From Porphyrobacter sp. CACIAM 03H1 (GTDB lineage: Bacteria > Pseudomonadota > Alphaproteobacteria > Sphingomonadales > Sphingomonadaceae): 64,000 nucleotides of DNA. Below are positions 18,383 through 27,467 of the stretch, piece after piece. The DNA is taken from the NCBI RefSeq assembly GCF_002215495.1, contig NZ_CP021378.1, positions 1,488,764-1,552,763 on the forward strand, read 5' to 3'. The translations under genes were made by a program, and so were the position numbers. Within the stretch, counting starts at the first letter, position 1. Each line of letters begins with the position of its first letter. The notes below the pieces were generated by a model. The model searched no databases. It was not told the origin of the DNA and saw only the letters and a program-made list of their open reading frames with translations.

Positions 18383-18802
18383 CTATTCCGGGCGTAGCTC
18401 GAGCAGCCAGATCGCCGCCACCAGTCCTGCGCTCGCCACCATCAGCGCGCCTGCCACCAGCTTGAGCGTCAGCCCCCGCATCGGGCGCGCCTTGTGGCAT
18501 TCGAGCCGGTCGGCCACCTCCGCTGCCTTGCGCTGCGCGGCGTAGAAGATCGCGATGGCGACGAGGATGAAGACGCTTGCCAGCGCCCGCGGTATCCAGG
18601 GCGGCTCGAGCCGTCCGAACAGCGCGTTGAAGCCGAGCCCGATGCCCACCGCGGCGAGGCCCGTGCGCATCCATCCGGCGAAGGTGCGCTCGTTCGCCAT
18701 GATGGTCCGGTCCTCGGCCCAGTCCGTGCGCCGCTCCGCCCAGTCGGTGCGCTGCTCGGCGAGGCCGTTGCGCCCGTTCTCCTCAGCGTCCGCCTCTCCC
18801 AT
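18383..18802 (-). CDS. DUF202 (YidH-like) membrane protein with heptad N terminus
   Basis: 139 residues. The DUF202 core has NERTFAGWMRTGLA and three transmembrane segments (about 46-66, 76-94 and 112-132). Before it is a soluble tail with five seven-residue units (residues 13-47), each ending Arg-Thr with Ala at the third position, and near-exact DNA repetition between the second and third units. The tail could form an amphipathic or coiled segment. Function of the family is unknown. It is separated by only 16 bp from the DJ-1/PfpI gene upstream and probably forms an operon with it. It converges on the ferredoxin stop. Confidence 0.8.
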   Translation of the reverse strand: MGEADAEENGRNGLAEQRTDWAERRTDWAEDRTIMANERTFAGWMRTGLAAVGIGLGFNALFGRLEPPWIPRALASVFILVAIAIFYAAQRKAAEVADRLECHKARPMRGLTLKLVAGALMVASAGLVAAIWLLELRPE

Positions 18803-18818
18803 CGCCGCCAGCGCAGGC

Positions 18819-19352
18819 TCAGTCGGCAGGCGCCATGTCGAGCGCCGCCATCAGCGCCTCGGTAAAGGCGGGGATATCGTCCGGCTTGCGGCTGGTGATG
18901 AGATTGTCGTCGACCACCACCTCCTCGTCGACCACCGCCGCGCCGGCATTGACGAGATCGGTGCGGATCGAGGGCCACCCGGTGACCGTGCGCCCCTCGA
19001 TCAGATCGGCCTCGGCCAGCAGCCAGGGCGCATGGCAGATCGCCGCGATCGGCTTTTCGGCGGCATAGAAGGCGCGCACCAGGTCGATCACCTTGCGATG
19101 GGTACGCAGGACATCGGGATTGATCTGGCCGCCCGGGAGCAGCAGGGCGTCGTAATCGTCGACCGAGACCTCGCCGATGGTCAGGTCAACCGGTACGGTC
19201 TGGCCCCAGTCCTTCTTGTCCCAGCCGCGGATCTCGCCGGGTTCGATGCTGGCGATCGTAACTTCGGCGCCCGCTTCGACCAGCAGGTCGCGCGGTTTTT
19301 CGAGTTCGGACTGTTCGAAGCCGTCGGTGGCGATGATGAGGACGCGCTGCAT
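18819..19352 (-). CDS. DJ-1/PfpI family protein
   Basis: A 177-residue cytoplasmic protein of the DJ-1/PfpI superfamily, of the glutamine-amidotransferase fold. The nucleophile elbow AICHAPWLL holds the catalytic Cys, and the acidic partner lies in DGFEQSELEKP, the typical Glu of PfpI proteases. LLPGGQINPD is conserved. Reported activities in the family are protease, deglycase or stress chaperone; sequence does not separate them. ATG start, with GGAGAA just upstream on the minus strand. It reads away from parC, with a 148-bp divergent spacer. Confidence 0.9.
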   Translation of the reverse strand: MQRVLIIATDGFEQSELEKPRDLLVEAGAEVTIASIEPGEIRGWDKKDWGQTVPVDLTIGEVSVDDYDALLLPGGQINPDVLRTHRKVIDLVRAFYAAEKPIAAICHAPWLLAEADLIEGRTVTGWPSIRTDLVNAGAAVVDEEVVVDDNLITSRKPDDIPAFTEALMAALDMAPAD

Positions 19353-19500
19353 GGAAATTCTCCTTTTGAAGACCGATGCTAGTCGCGCCTCGCTCGTGCA
19401 GTTCCTTCGGGCGGGTCAGGGCGGCTACGGCGCGCGGCGGGCCGCTTTCCCTGTGGAAACCCCTCTCCCTCGCAGCGGTGCGGGTTGCTAGACGAGGGCC

Positions 19501-21810
19501 ATGTCCGATCCCACCATCACCGACACGCCCGACGATGGTTTCGACGCGATTGTCGATGCGCCCTTCGATGCCGCGCTGTCGGAGCGTTACCTCGTCTATG
19601 CCCTCTCGACGATCACCGCGCGCTCGCTGCCGGATCTGCGGGACGGGCTGAAGCCGGTTCACCGCCGCCTGCTGTGGGCGATGCGGCAGCTGAAGCTCGA
19701 TCCTTCCAGCGCCTTCAAGAAGTCCGCCCGCGTCGTCGGTGACGTGATCGGGAAGTATCACCCGCATGGCGATGCCTCGGTCTACGACGCGATGGTGCGC
19801 CTCGCGCAGGACTTTGCCCTCAGGTATCCGCTGGTCGAGGGGCAGGGGAACTTCGGCAATGTCGACGGGGACAACGCCGCCGCCTACCGCTACACCGAAG
19901 CGCGCCTGACCAAGACCGCATTGGAACTGATGGCAGGGCTCGACGAGGGCACGGTCGATTTCCTTCCCACCTACAACGGCGAGGAGATCGAGCCCGAGAT
20001 CTTCCCCGGCCTGTTCCCCAATCTGCTGGCGAACGGCGCGAGCGGGATTGCGGTGGGGATGGCGACCAGCATCCCGAGCCACAACGTCGCCGAGATCATC
20101 GATGCGACGCTGGAGCTGATCGACAACCCCTCTGTCACGCATGAACGGCTGATGGAGCTGTTCCACGGCCCCGATTTCGCCACCGGCGGCCACGTGATCG
20201 ACAGCCCCGCGGTCATCAGCGAGGCCTATCGCACCGGCCGCGGCGCCTTCCGCCTGCGCGGTCGGTTCCTTGCGCCCGAGGCGAAGGATCCTGCCGACAT
20301 CGAGGCCGGGATCGAGCGGCTCGGCGGCGGCCAGTGGCAGCTGGTGATCTCCGAAATCCCCTACCAGGTGCCGAAGTCCAAGCTGATCGAGCAGATCGCG
20401 CAGGCCATCGCCGACCGTAAGCTCCCGATCCTCGAGGACGTGCGCGACGAGAGCGACGAGGCGATCCGCATCGTCATCGTCCCCAAGAGCCGCAATGTCG
20501 ATCCCGAGCTGCTCAAGGAGAGCCTGTTCAAGCTCACCGACCTCGAGACGCGCTTCAGCCTCAACATGAACGTGCTCGACGCGCCGCCCGGGCTGGGGCG
20601 GACCCCGATGGTCATGGGGCTGAAGGAACTGCTCGAAAGCTGGACCTTCGCGCAGATCGACATCCTCCAGCGCCGCGCGAAGCACCGGCTCGCCAAGATC
20701 GCCGACCGGCTGGAACTGGTGCGCGGCTACATCATCGCCTTCCTCAATCTCGACCGGGTGATCGAGATCATCCGCACCGAGGACGAGCCCAAGCCGGTGA
20801 TGATGGCCGAATTCGACCTCACCGACCGCCAGGCCGAAGCGATCCTCAACATGCGGCTGCGCAGCTTGCGCAAGCTCGAGGAAATGCAGCTCAGGAAGGA
20901 GCAGGACGAACTGCTGGCTGAGCAGGACGAGCTCGAGAAGCTGCTCGAAAGCCCGGCGCGGCAGCGCACCCGGCTGAAGCGCGACCTTCGCAACCTGCGC
21001 AAGGACTATGCCGAGGACACGGCCCTAGGAAAGCGCCGCACGCTGATCGCGGAAGCCGCTCCCACAGTCGAGTTCAGCATGGAGGCGATGATCGAGAAGG
21101 CGCCCGTCACCGTGATCCTAAGCCAGAAGGGTTGGATCCGCGCCGCCTCCGGGCACGTGCCGCTCGATCAGGAATTCAAGTACAAGGAGGGCGACGGTCT
21201 CGCCTTCATCTGCCACGCGCAGACCACCGACAAGCTGCTGCTGGCCGCCTCCGACGGGCGCTTCTTCACCCTGGGCTGCGACAAGCTCCCGGGCGCGCGC
21301 GGCTTCGGCGAGCCGGTGCGCACCATGATCGACCTCGAGAGCGAGGCCAGCGTCAGCGCGATGATGGTGCACCGCCCGGGCGGACGCCTGCTGCTCGCCT
21401 CGAACCACGGCAAGGGTTTCGTCGCCGAGACGAACGAGCTGCTGGCCGAGACCCGCAAGGGCCGGCAGGTGGTCAATCTCAAGGATGGGGCGCGGCTGGC
21501 GGTGATCCGCCCGATCGGCGAGGGTCACGATCACGTCGCGGTCGTTGGCGAGAACCGCAAGCTGGTGGTGTTCAATCTCGAGGAACTGCCAGTAATGTCG
21601 CGCGGGCAGGGGGTGCAGCTGCAACGCTACCGCGACGGCGGGCTGTCGGACGCGACGACCTTCGTGCTCGCCGACGGGCTCAGCTGGCAGATGGGCGGAT
21701 CGGGCGAGCGCACCCGCACCGAGACGGAGATCAGGATGTGGAAGGTCGCCCGCGGCGCGGCCGGTCGGATGCCGCCGCAGGGCTTCCCCAAGTCCGGCAA
21801 GTTTGGCTGA
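19501..21810 (+). CDS. parC: DNA topoisomerase IV subunit A
   Basis: 769 residues, normal for ParC. The breakage-reunion domain starts near residue 25 with [30 protein letters not shown]; the catalytic Tyr is in the [13 protein letters not shown] motif (tyrosine within RYTEARL). [10 protein letters not shown] and the coiled region that follows are typical of the family, and a C-terminal beta-pinwheel with repeats runs from about 520 to 740. With ParE it decatenates sister chromosomes. ATG start at 19501; no ribosome site strong enough to mark an alternative. A 10-bp GC hairpin lies just after the stop. parE is not in the window. Confidence 0.95.
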   Translation: MSDPTITDTPDDGFDAIVDAPFDAALSERYLVYALSTITARSLPDLRDGLKPVHRRLLWAMRQLKLDPSSAFKKSARVVGDVIGKYHPHGDASVYDAMVRLAQDFALRYPLVEGQGNFGNVDGDNAAAYRYTEARLTKTALELMAGLDEGTVDFLPTYNGEEIEPEIFPGLFPNLLANGASGIAVGMATSIPSHNVAEIIDATLELIDNPSVTHERLMELFHGPDFATGGHVIDSPAVISEAYRTGRGAFRLRGRFLAPEAKDPADIEAGIERLGGGQWQLVISEIPYQVPKSKLIEQIAQAIADRKLPILEDVRDESDEAIRIVIVPKSRNVDPELLKESLFKLTDLETRFSLNMNVLDAPPGLGRTPMVMGLKELLESWTFAQIDILQRRAKHRLAKIADRLELVRGYIIAFLNLDRVIEIIRTEDEPKPVMMAEFDLTDRQAEAILNMRLRSLRKLEEMQLRKEQDELLAEQDELEKLLESPARQRTRLKRDLRNLRKDYAEDTALGKRRTLIAEAAPTVEFSMEAMIEKAPVTVILSQKGWIRAASGHVPLDQEFKYKEGDGLAFICHAQTTDKLLLAASDGRFFTLGCDKLPGARGFGEPVRTMIDLESEASVSAMMVHRPGGRLLLASNHGKGFVAETNELLAETRKGRQVVNLKDGARLAVIRPIGEGHDHVAVVGENRKLVVFNLEELPVMSRGQGVQLQRYRDGGLSDATTFVLADGLSWQMGGSGERTRTETEIRMWKVARGAAGRMPPQGFPKSGKFG

Positions 21811-21815
21811 AGGAA

Positions 21816-21840
21816 CTGCGGGAGCGCCATGCTCCCGCAG
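21816..21840. terminator. GC-rich hairpin between convergent genes
   Basis: A perfect 10-bp stem (21816-21825 with 21831-21840) and 5-base loop, 6 bases after the parC stop, between convergent genes. It lacks a U-run, so it may stop or protect transcripts rather than act as a classical terminator. Confidence 0.45.
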
Positions 21841-21864
21841 CACTTCTGCGACCCTGACGAAGGT

Positions 21865-22395
21865 TCAGGAGGCGCCGCCGGTGGTCTTCGCCGCGCCGCC
21901 GCCAGTGGCCGCGCTGGCGATCTGATCGCGGCTGTAGAGCACTGCGAGCTGGCCCTGCGGGTTCACCGCGAAATGTTCCTTGCGCATCTGGAGCATGCCC
22001 TGCGGGCTCTCGAGCAGGATGCGGTCGGCGGCAAGGTCGACCTCGGTCAGCTTGCCGACATCGCGGCCGCCGGCGGAGACGACGCTGGCGCCCACGACGA
22101 GCGCCGCATCACGCTTGGCGTTGGCCTCGGCGACGCGCTGATCCATCATCGTGTCGACTTGGTCGCGGGTGGCGTTGACGCTCTTGCCGGCATCGGCGTC
22201 GTAGAGCATGCTCACCGGCACTGCCGCCTTGTGCTTGCCGGTATCGATCACCACCACCTGATCGTCGATTTCGGAAACGGTGCCCACCGGGTTGCCGTCG
22301 TTGCCGTAGATCGTCGCGCCGACCTCCTGCGCCATGGCCGCCGCGGGGGTGACGGCAAGAGCGCCGGCAAGCAGCGCCAGCTTGAGGGTTTTCAT
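21865..22395 (-). CDS. Exported protein with duplicated PRC-barrel-like unit
   Basis: A 176-residue protein with a signal peptide (about 1-22, ending AAAMAQ). The mature part seems to hold two related units, beginning VGATIYGNDGNPVGTVSEID and VGASVVSAGGRDVGKLTEVD; both are short beta-rich blocks resembling half of a PRC-barrel. The C-terminal tail is Gly/Ala/Thr rich. It is probably periplasmic. ATG start, with purine-rich bases on the minus strand. A hairpin-forming leader lies upstream (22427-22446). Homologues are common in Sphingomonadales by my recollection, but none has a clear function. Confidence 0.7.
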   Translation of the reverse strand: MKTLKLALLAGALAVTPAAAMAQEVGATIYGNDGNPVGTVSEIDDQVVVIDTGKHKAAVPVSMLYDADAGKSVNATRDQVDTMMDQRVAEANAKRDAALVVGASVVSAGGRDVGKLTEVDLAADRILLESPQGMLQMRKEHFAVNPQGQLAVLYSRDQIASAATGGGAAKTTGGAS

Positions 22396-22426
22396 CTTTC
22401 AACTCCGTACTCTTGTGGCCGGTAGC

Positions 22427-22446
22427 CGTGCCGAAGGAACGGCACG
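22427..22446 (-). other. Leader hairpin before the PRC-like gene
   Basis: CGTGCCG (22427-22433) and CGGCACG (22440-22446) form a 7-bp stem with a 6-base loop, in the 259-bp spacer upstream of the 176-residue secreted-protein gene. The rest of the spacer contains nothing I can assign. The hairpin could be an mRNA structure or protein site. Confidence 0.3.
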
Positions 22447-22654
22447 ACCGGCAGGGGATCGCGGGCGCGAGCGGTTCGGGAAGGACACCGCGGCGAGGGG
22501 CCGAAAAGGCCGGGGAGAGTGACCGGTGCGCCTTCTTGGGGCTGCGTCCCGGTCTGGCCCGCAGACCTGATGCTAACCTGCGTAAGACACGCGCGGCAAC
22601 CGGAGCGGGGCGCATTTGTCGCGGTTTTGGCCCCGTTCGCCCCGGGGCCGGGGT

Positions 22655-23839
22655 TCAGGCGCGGGCCTTGTCCAGTTCCTCGGCGAGCAGCGCCTCGATC
22701 CGCGCCGAATCGGGGAAACCCTCGGCGACCCAGCGCGCCTCGACGGCCTGAAGGATACGCGCGACGGACGGGCCCGCGCTCACACCCCGCGCAACGATCG
22801 CGCCGCCCTTGAGCGGGAAGACGGGAACGCTCCATCCCGCCACTGGGCGCGCATCCGCGCCCGCCAGAAGCAGGCGGTCGGTCGCGACGGGCGGGGTCAG
22901 GCGATAGGCGAGCGCCAGCGGCGCGGCACCATCGCCAGGCGCGCGCTCGGCGGCGGCGACAAGGCGGGTGCGCTGCGCCTTGGAAAGCCGCAGGCGGGCG
23001 GCGACGGTCTCGGCGACGTCGGGCGAGGGCGGCAGCAGGGCGGCGAGGCGCCGCACCGGATCGGGCGCGAAGCCCTGTTCCCGCTCGGCGGCGATCAGGC
23101 GGGCGAGGGCGGCGAGCTGCGGGGCGCAGGCCTCGGGCAGGATTACGCCGAGCACCCCGCGCGCTCGCATCCGTTCGAGCGTCGGATGGGGATCGGGCAG
23201 GGCGAGCAGCGCCAGCAGCTCGGTAGCGATGCGCTCGCGGCTGAGGCCCTTCAGCGTGTGCGCCAGCGCGGCGCAGGCATCCTCGGCCTCCTGATCGAGA
23301 TCGGCGCCAAAGCGGGTCTGGAAGCGGTAGTAGCGCAGGATTCTGAGGTGATCCTCGGCGATCCGCGCCGCCGCCTCGCCGATGAAGCGCACCCGCCCGG
23401 CGGCAAGATCCTCGCGCCCGCCGAACCAGTCGTCGATCTCGAGCGTCTCGGGATGGGCATAGAGCGCGTTGATCGTGAAATCGCGCCTTGCGGCGTCCTC
23501 GGGCCAGTCGGAGGCGAAGGCGATGGTCGCGCGCCGCCCGTCGGTGGCGACATCGCGGCGAAGGGTGGTGACCTCGACCGGTCCGTCCTTCAGGATCGCG
23601 GTGACGGTGCCGTGCTCGATCCCGGTCGGCACGGTGCGTATGCCGGCGCGCCCGCAGGCGGCGATGACCTCGGCGGGCATCAGCTTGGTGGCGCAGTCGA
23701 CGTCGGCGACCGGCACGCCCAGCAGGCCGTCGCGCACCGCCCCGCCGACCCAGCGAATGTTCTCCGCCCCGAGCGCCGCCGTCAGCGCGGCGAGGCCTTC
23801 GCGGCGGGTCCAGTCGGCCGCGGCAAGATCATGCAGCAT
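22655..23839 (-). CDS. CCA tRNA nucleotidyltransferase / poly(A) polymerase family
   Basis: A 394-residue cytoplasmic enzyme. The Class II nucleotidyltransferase head starts with RWVGGAVRDGLLG and DVDCAT (metal-binding aspartates). The neck includes RRDFTINALYAHPE and ERIATELLALLAL. It adds or repairs CCA at tRNA 3' ends, or polyadenylates RNA; the sequence does not discriminate clearly, but length and DVD-type active site favour tRNA. The start ATG 23839 overlaps the NUDIX stop by 11 bp. It ends the overlapping minus-strand run from the sugar dehydrogenase. The tRNA-Phe in this window encodes its own CCA. Confidence 0.9.
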   Translation of the reverse strand: MLHDLAAADWTRREGLAALTAALGAENIRWVGGAVRDGLLGVPVADVDCATKLMPAEVIAACGRAGIRTVPTGIEHGTVTAILKDGPVEVTTLRRDVATDGRRATIAFASDWPEDAARRDFTINALYAHPETLEIDDWFGGREDLAAGRVRFIGEAAARIAEDHLRILRYYRFQTRFGADLDQEAEDACAALAHTLKGLSRERIATELLALLALPDPHPTLERMRARGVLGVILPEACAPQLAALARLIAAEREQGFAPDPVRRLAALLPPSPDVAETVAARLRLSKAQRTRLVAAAERAPGDGAAPLALAYRLTPPVATDRLLLAGADARPVAGWSVPVFPLKGGAIVARGVSAGPSVARILQAVEARWVAEGFPDSARIEALLAEELDKARA

Positions 23840-24437
23840 CGCGCAGCGCCTCCAGCGTGATCCGCCGCGACAGGTTGGCGATGATCGCTGCCGTCACGCC
23901 CCAGATGCGGAAGCCCTGCCATTCGAGCTCGAGATAGCGCCGCGTCGCCCCCCGCCAGTACGTCTCGTTGGTGGTCCAGCTGGCGGGATCGAGCAGCAGG
24001 GCGAGCGGCGCCTCGAACCATGCCTCGACCTCGGTCGGGTTGGGCACCAGCGGCAGGCCGTGCGGCACCACGCCCACCACCGGCGTCACCACGAAGCCGG
24101 TGCCGGTGTGATAGACGTCGCTGGTGCCGATCACCTGCACCGCGCTGCGGGGGAGGGCGAGCTCCTCCTCGGCCTCGCGCAGGGCGGCGGTGACGGCGTC
24201 CTCGCCCGGATCGATCTTGCCGCCGGGGAAGGCGACCTGCCCCGGGTGGTCGCGCATCGCGCGGGGGCGTTGGGTGAGGATCACCTGCGGATCGTCCGCG
24301 ACATCGGTGATCGCGATCAGCACCGCGGCCGGCGTCGCGCGGCCATCGCGGGCGAATTGCGCATCGCTCAGCAGATTGGGGATGTCGCGCGCATGGCCCT
24401 CGGCGAAGGCGCGCGAGAGGGGGGCAAGGATGCTCAT
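23829..24437 (-). CDS. NUDIX hydrolase, CoA pyrophosphatase-like
   Basis: 202 residues. LTQRPRAMRDHPGQVAFPGG followed by a Nudix box (from GGKIDPGED to REAEEEL) fits the NudL/Nudt7-type coenzyme A diphosphatase family, which cuts CoA to phosphopantetheine and 3',5'-ADP. The start ATG 24437 overlaps the DUF1285 stop as ATGA; the frame extends upstream inside that gene. Catalytic glutamates are present. It lies between DUF1285 and cca and overlaps both, so all three are likely made from one mRNA. Substrate assignment is by family only. Confidence 0.88.
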   Translation of the reverse strand: MSILAPLSRAFAEGHARDIPNLLSDAQFARDGRATPAAVLIAITDVADDPQVILTQRPRAMRDHPGQVAFPGGKIDPGEDAVTAALREAEEELALPRSAVQVIGTSDVYHTGTGFVVTPVVGVVPHGLPLVPNPTEVEAWFEAPLALLLDPASWTTNETYWRGATRRYLELEWQGFRIWGVTAAIIANLSRRITLEALRDAA

Positions 24438-24988
24438 GGCAGCAGGCGGAAGGCCTCGCCCTGGCTCTCGACCAGCCAGCCGTTTTCCTCCGCCCCCTCG
24501 GCCAGCGCGATCTCGGCCAGCTGCGCCCAGGTCGAACGGTTGAGCCGCGCCTCGCACCCGCGCCGCACGTGGAGATAGAGCGCGGGTTCATCGGCCGTGC
24601 CCGCCGCGCGCAGGGCATGGTCGGGGCCGGCGATGACGATGTCGTCGGTGTTGAGCCGGAAGGCGAGGGCTCCCTCGGCGCGCACGCAGTCGACCGCGAT
24701 GAAGGCGGCGTCTTCGACCTCGATGGCGAGCTTCTCGAAGGGGGTGACGAGCCAGTGGTGCCCGGCCGCGTCGCGGGTCAGCAGGCCCGCGAAGGCGCGC
24801 ACCATCGCCTCGCGGCGGATCGGCCCGCCCTCATGGAACCAGGTCCCGTCGGCAGCGATCACCATGTGGCTCTCGCCCACTTTCTGCGGCGCCCAGCTCT
24901 CGACCGGCGGGAGCTTGCGGTCGGCCACCAGCGCGGCGATCTCGGAGAGCGACAGGCCGGCAAGGTGCGGGGGCGGTTCGTAGGGCAT
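24434..24988 (-). CDS. DUF1285 family protein
   Basis: 184 residues. The start chosen is ATG 24988 (MPYEPPPHLAGL); a longer frame to 25054 adds an unlikely leader. DUF1285 proteins are soluble with a duplicated beta-rich fold (a known structure without function). Recognisable parts are WFHEGGPIRREAMVRAF and WLVTPFEKLAIEVED. It overlaps the NUDIX gene by 4 bp, and the two are a conserved neighbour pair in alphaproteobacteria by my recollection. It lies 53 bp downstream of the GNAT gene. Function unknown. Confidence 0.85.
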   Translation of the reverse strand: MPYEPPPHLAGLSLSEIAALVADRKLPPVESWAPQKVGESHMVIAADGTWFHEGGPIRREAMVRAFAGLLTRDAAGHHWLVTPFEKLAIEVEDAAFIAVDCVRAEGALAFRLNTDDIVIAGPDHALRAAGTADEPALYLHVRRGCEARLNRSTWAQLAEIALAEGAEENGWLVESQGEAFRLLP

Positions 24989-25041
24989 GGCGCAGGCAGG
25001 GATGACAGATGGGGCGCGCAAGGTGAAGGGGTTATCTCCCC

Positions 25042-25587
25042 CTAGCCCTCCCACGGCCCCAGCATGCCTTCCGCCGGCATGGCGGCAAGCCCGTGGCCGC
25101 GGGCGAGCAGGCGGTGCTGTTCATAGGGACCCGGGCAGCGCCAGCCGCCCGTCATCGCGGCGGAAAAGCCCCAGCGACCGTAATATTCCGCATCGCCGAT
25201 AAGCACCTGCGGGAGGGCGCGACCACCGGTGGCGGCGAGCCGCGCATCCTCGGCGAGCATGGCGCTCATCAGGCCGATGCCGAAGCCTTCGCCCTGCCGT
25301 TCCGGAACGACCGCGACGGGGCCGACCATCACCAGCGGCACCTGCCCCTTTTTCGTCTGCAACCCGATCGGCCAGGACTGGATCGTCGCCACCAGCATCT
25401 CGTCCGCATCGAGCGCGGCGAGGCTGAGGCCGGGCAGCCAGTCCATGCCCTCCCGGATGCGGTAGGCGGTGCGCGCATGGCGGTCCGGCCCGAAGGCACG
25501 GTCGAGCACTTCCTCGATCATGGCGGGGTCGACCGCCTCGAGCGGGATGATTGTCGCGGTCTCGGCCGCGCGGGGGGCAGCGGCCAT
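25042..25587 (-). CDS. GNAT family N-acetyltransferase
   Basis: 181 residues. The acetyl-CoA-binding region is PVAVVPERQGEGFGIGLMSAMLAE (the Arg-x-x-Gly-x-Gly/Ala loop reads RQGEGFG), followed by VLIGDAEYYGRWGFS, typical of YhbS-like GNAT proteins. Substrate unknown. The start ATG 25587 shares one base with the sugar dehydrogenase stop (TGATG), so translation is probably coupled. Upstream frame extension is a shadow of the dehydrogenase. Cytoplasmic. Confidence 0.87.
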   Translation of the reverse strand: MAAAPRAAETATIIPLEAVDPAMIEEVLDRAFGPDRHARTAYRIREGMDWLPGLSLAALDADEMLVATIQSWPIGLQTKKGQVPLVMVGPVAVVPERQGEGFGIGLMSAMLAEDARLAATGGRALPQVLIGDAEYYGRWGFSAAMTGGWRCPGPYEQHRLLARGHGLAAMPAEGMLGPWEG

Positions 25588-26783
25588 CAGCGCGGGGTCA
25601 GCTTGAACAGCCTGGCGCCCTTGCCGTCCTCGGCGATCCAGATCGCCCCATCGGGCCCTTGGGCGATGCTGCGCAGGCGCTTCTCGAAGCCCCAGCGGGC
25701 GGTCTCGCGCGCGCTCTCGCCCTCGATCGTCACCGCGACCAGCGCCTGGCTGCCGAGCCCCGGCATCAGCACCTTGCCCTTCCATTCGGCGAACAGATCG
25801 CCGGTGTAGATCAGCATGTCACCCGGTGCGATCACCGGGGTCCAGCTCGCCGCGGGCTGGGCGAAGCCATCCGAGGGTTCATGGTCGGGGATCGGGTCAC
25901 CGTTGTAATGCTCGCCGTTGGAGCGCACCGGCCAGCCGTAATTGGCGCCGGGCTTGACGAGGTTCAATTCGTCACCGCCCGCCGGGCCATGCTCGACCTC
26001 CCACAGGCGGCCCTGCGCGTCCCAGTCGATCCCGAGGATGTTGCGGTGGCCCCACGACCAGATCTCGGCATTGACGCCGCCCTGATCGGCGATCGGGTTG
26101 CCCGCGGCGGGCGTGCCGTCGAGGTTGAGGCGCACGATCTTGCCGAGCGTGTTGCCGGTTTCCTGCGAGGGCTGCATCTTCTGCCGCTCGCCGCTGGCGA
26201 TGAAGAGATACTTCCCGTCGGGCGAGAAAGTGATGCGGTGCGAATAGTGGCCGCGGCCCGTGACCTTGGGGGTCTGGCGCCAGATGACCGACAGGCCCTC
26301 CACGGCGCAGGAATCGACGGCGGTGCAGGCCAGCGTGCCCCTGCCGACCGCCGCGCCGCGGGTGTCGCCCTCGCCCGCCTCGGCCCAGCTGAGATAGATC
26401 GTGCGGCCGTTCAGCGGCTTGCCCGCCTCGGCCGGCAGGAAGGCGACATCGCCGAGCCCGCCCTGGCCGCCATAGGCGACCTCGGGCATGCCGGAGACGG
26501 TGCCGGTTTTCCCGCTGGCGGCGTCGAGCACCTTGAGCGTCCCCGACTTTTCGGTGACGAACAGCATCTGGGTGCCGGGCGCGAAGGCAATCGCCCAGGG
26601 TTCCTCGAAGGTCCCGGCTCCGGTGGCGCGGAACGGGGTGACGGGTCCGGTAGTCGCGACGATCGGGTCCGCCTGGGCGGTTTCCCTGGCTGCGGCTGTT
26701 TCCCCGGTTTCGGCATTGGCGCAGCTTGCCAGCGCCAGCGCCGGGAGAGAGAAGGCGGCGAGCAATCGGGCGGAACGGATCAT
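25587..26783 (-). CDS. PQQ-dependent sugar dehydrogenase-like lipoprotein
   Basis: 398 residues with a lipobox at Cys21 (LALASC), so it is lipid-anchored and periplasmic or at the outer membrane. The mature part is a six-bladed beta-propeller of the soluble aldose sugar dehydrogenase (YliI/Asd) type: [43 protein letters not shown] and [11 protein letters not shown] are family landmarks. It would oxidise aldoses with PQQ as cofactor, if PQQ is available; no PQQ genes are near. The start ATG 26783 overlaps the divergent rnhB ATG (shared CATG). First gene of the minus-strand run. Confidence 0.88.
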   Translation of the reverse strand: MIRSARLLAAFSLPALALASCANAETGETAAARETAQADPIVATTGPVTPFRATGAGTFEEPWAIAFAPGTQMLFVTEKSGTLKVLDAASGKTGTVSGMPEVAYGGQGGLGDVAFLPAEAGKPLNGRTIYLSWAEAGEGDTRGAAVGRGTLACTAVDSCAVEGLSVIWRQTPKVTGRGHYSHRITFSPDGKYLFIASGERQKMQPSQETGNTLGKIVRLNLDGTPAAGNPIADQGGVNAEIWSWGHRNILGIDWDAQGRLWEVEHGPAGGDELNLVKPGANYGWPVRSNGEHYNGDPIPDHEPSDGFAQPAASWTPVIAPGDMLIYTGDLFAEWKGKVLMPGLGSQALVAVTIEGESARETARWGFEKRLRSIAQGPDGAIWIAEDGKGARLFKLTPR

Positions 26784-27405
26784 GATAGGGGTCACTCCGG
26801 TTTTGGCGATCAGGGACGAGCCGGTCGTGATCGGCGTCGACGAGGCCGGCCGCGGGCCGCTCGCCGGGCCGGTGGTGGCTGCGGCCGTGGTTCTGGGTGC
26901 GGCGATACCGGCAGGGCTCGACGATTCCAAGCGCCTTTCGGCGAACCGCCGCGCGCGGTTGGACACGGAGATCCGGCAGGGCTGCGGCTGGGCCGTCGCG
27001 GTGGTCGAGCCGGAGGAGATCGACCGGGTCAACATCTTCATGGCGACGATGCTGGCGATGACCCGCGCGGTGGCGGGCCTCACCGCGGCGCTCGGCTGCG
27101 AGACGCGCGAGGTGCTGATCGACGGCAACCTCACCCCGCACGGGCGCTGCGGCGACTGGCGCTGGCCGGCGCGCGCTATCGTCGGCGGGGACGGGCTGGA
27201 GCCGTGCATCTCCGCCGCCTCGATCATCGCCAAGGAATGGCGCGACCGCCTGATGTGCGAAGCGGCCGCCGCCCATCCCCATTATGGCTGGGAGCGCAAC
27301 AAGGGTTACGGCACGGCGGAACACCTCGAGGCGCTGCGCCGCCACGGTCCGAGCCCGCTCCACCGCCGCAGCTTCGCGCCGGTCGCGCAGCTCCAGCTGA
27401 TCTGA
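26782..27405 (+). CDS. rnhB: Ribonuclease HII
   Basis: RNase HII cuts RNA in RNA/DNA hybrids and removes misincorporated ribonucleotides. 207 residues from ATG 26782. The active-site DEAGRG and GPLAGPV are at residues 18-28; IDGN and [10 protein letters not shown] supply the other acidic residues. The start ATG overlaps the divergent sugar dehydrogenase start codon, leaving both genes without space for a leader on one side, so a later start such as TTG 26803 (LAIRDEPVV) is possible. The AT-rich spacer after the stop contains a weak hairpin. Neighbour ccrM is also linked to DNA maintenance. Confidence 0.93.
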   Translation: MIGVTPVLAIRDEPVVIGVDEAGRGPLAGPVVAAAVVLGAAIPAGLDDSKRLSANRRARLDTEIRQGCGWAVAVVEPEEIDRVNIFMATMLAMTRAVAGLTAALGCETREVLIDGNLTPHGRCGDWRWPARAIVGGDGLEPCISAASIIAKEWRDRLMCEAAAAHPHYGWERNKGYGTAEHLEALRRHGPSPLHRRSFAPVAQLQLI

Positions 27406-27467
27406 ACGGGCAATCAATAAAGATTTCAGCTTTTTGTTTTAAGCATGGCGCGAAAGGGTAATGCGTC

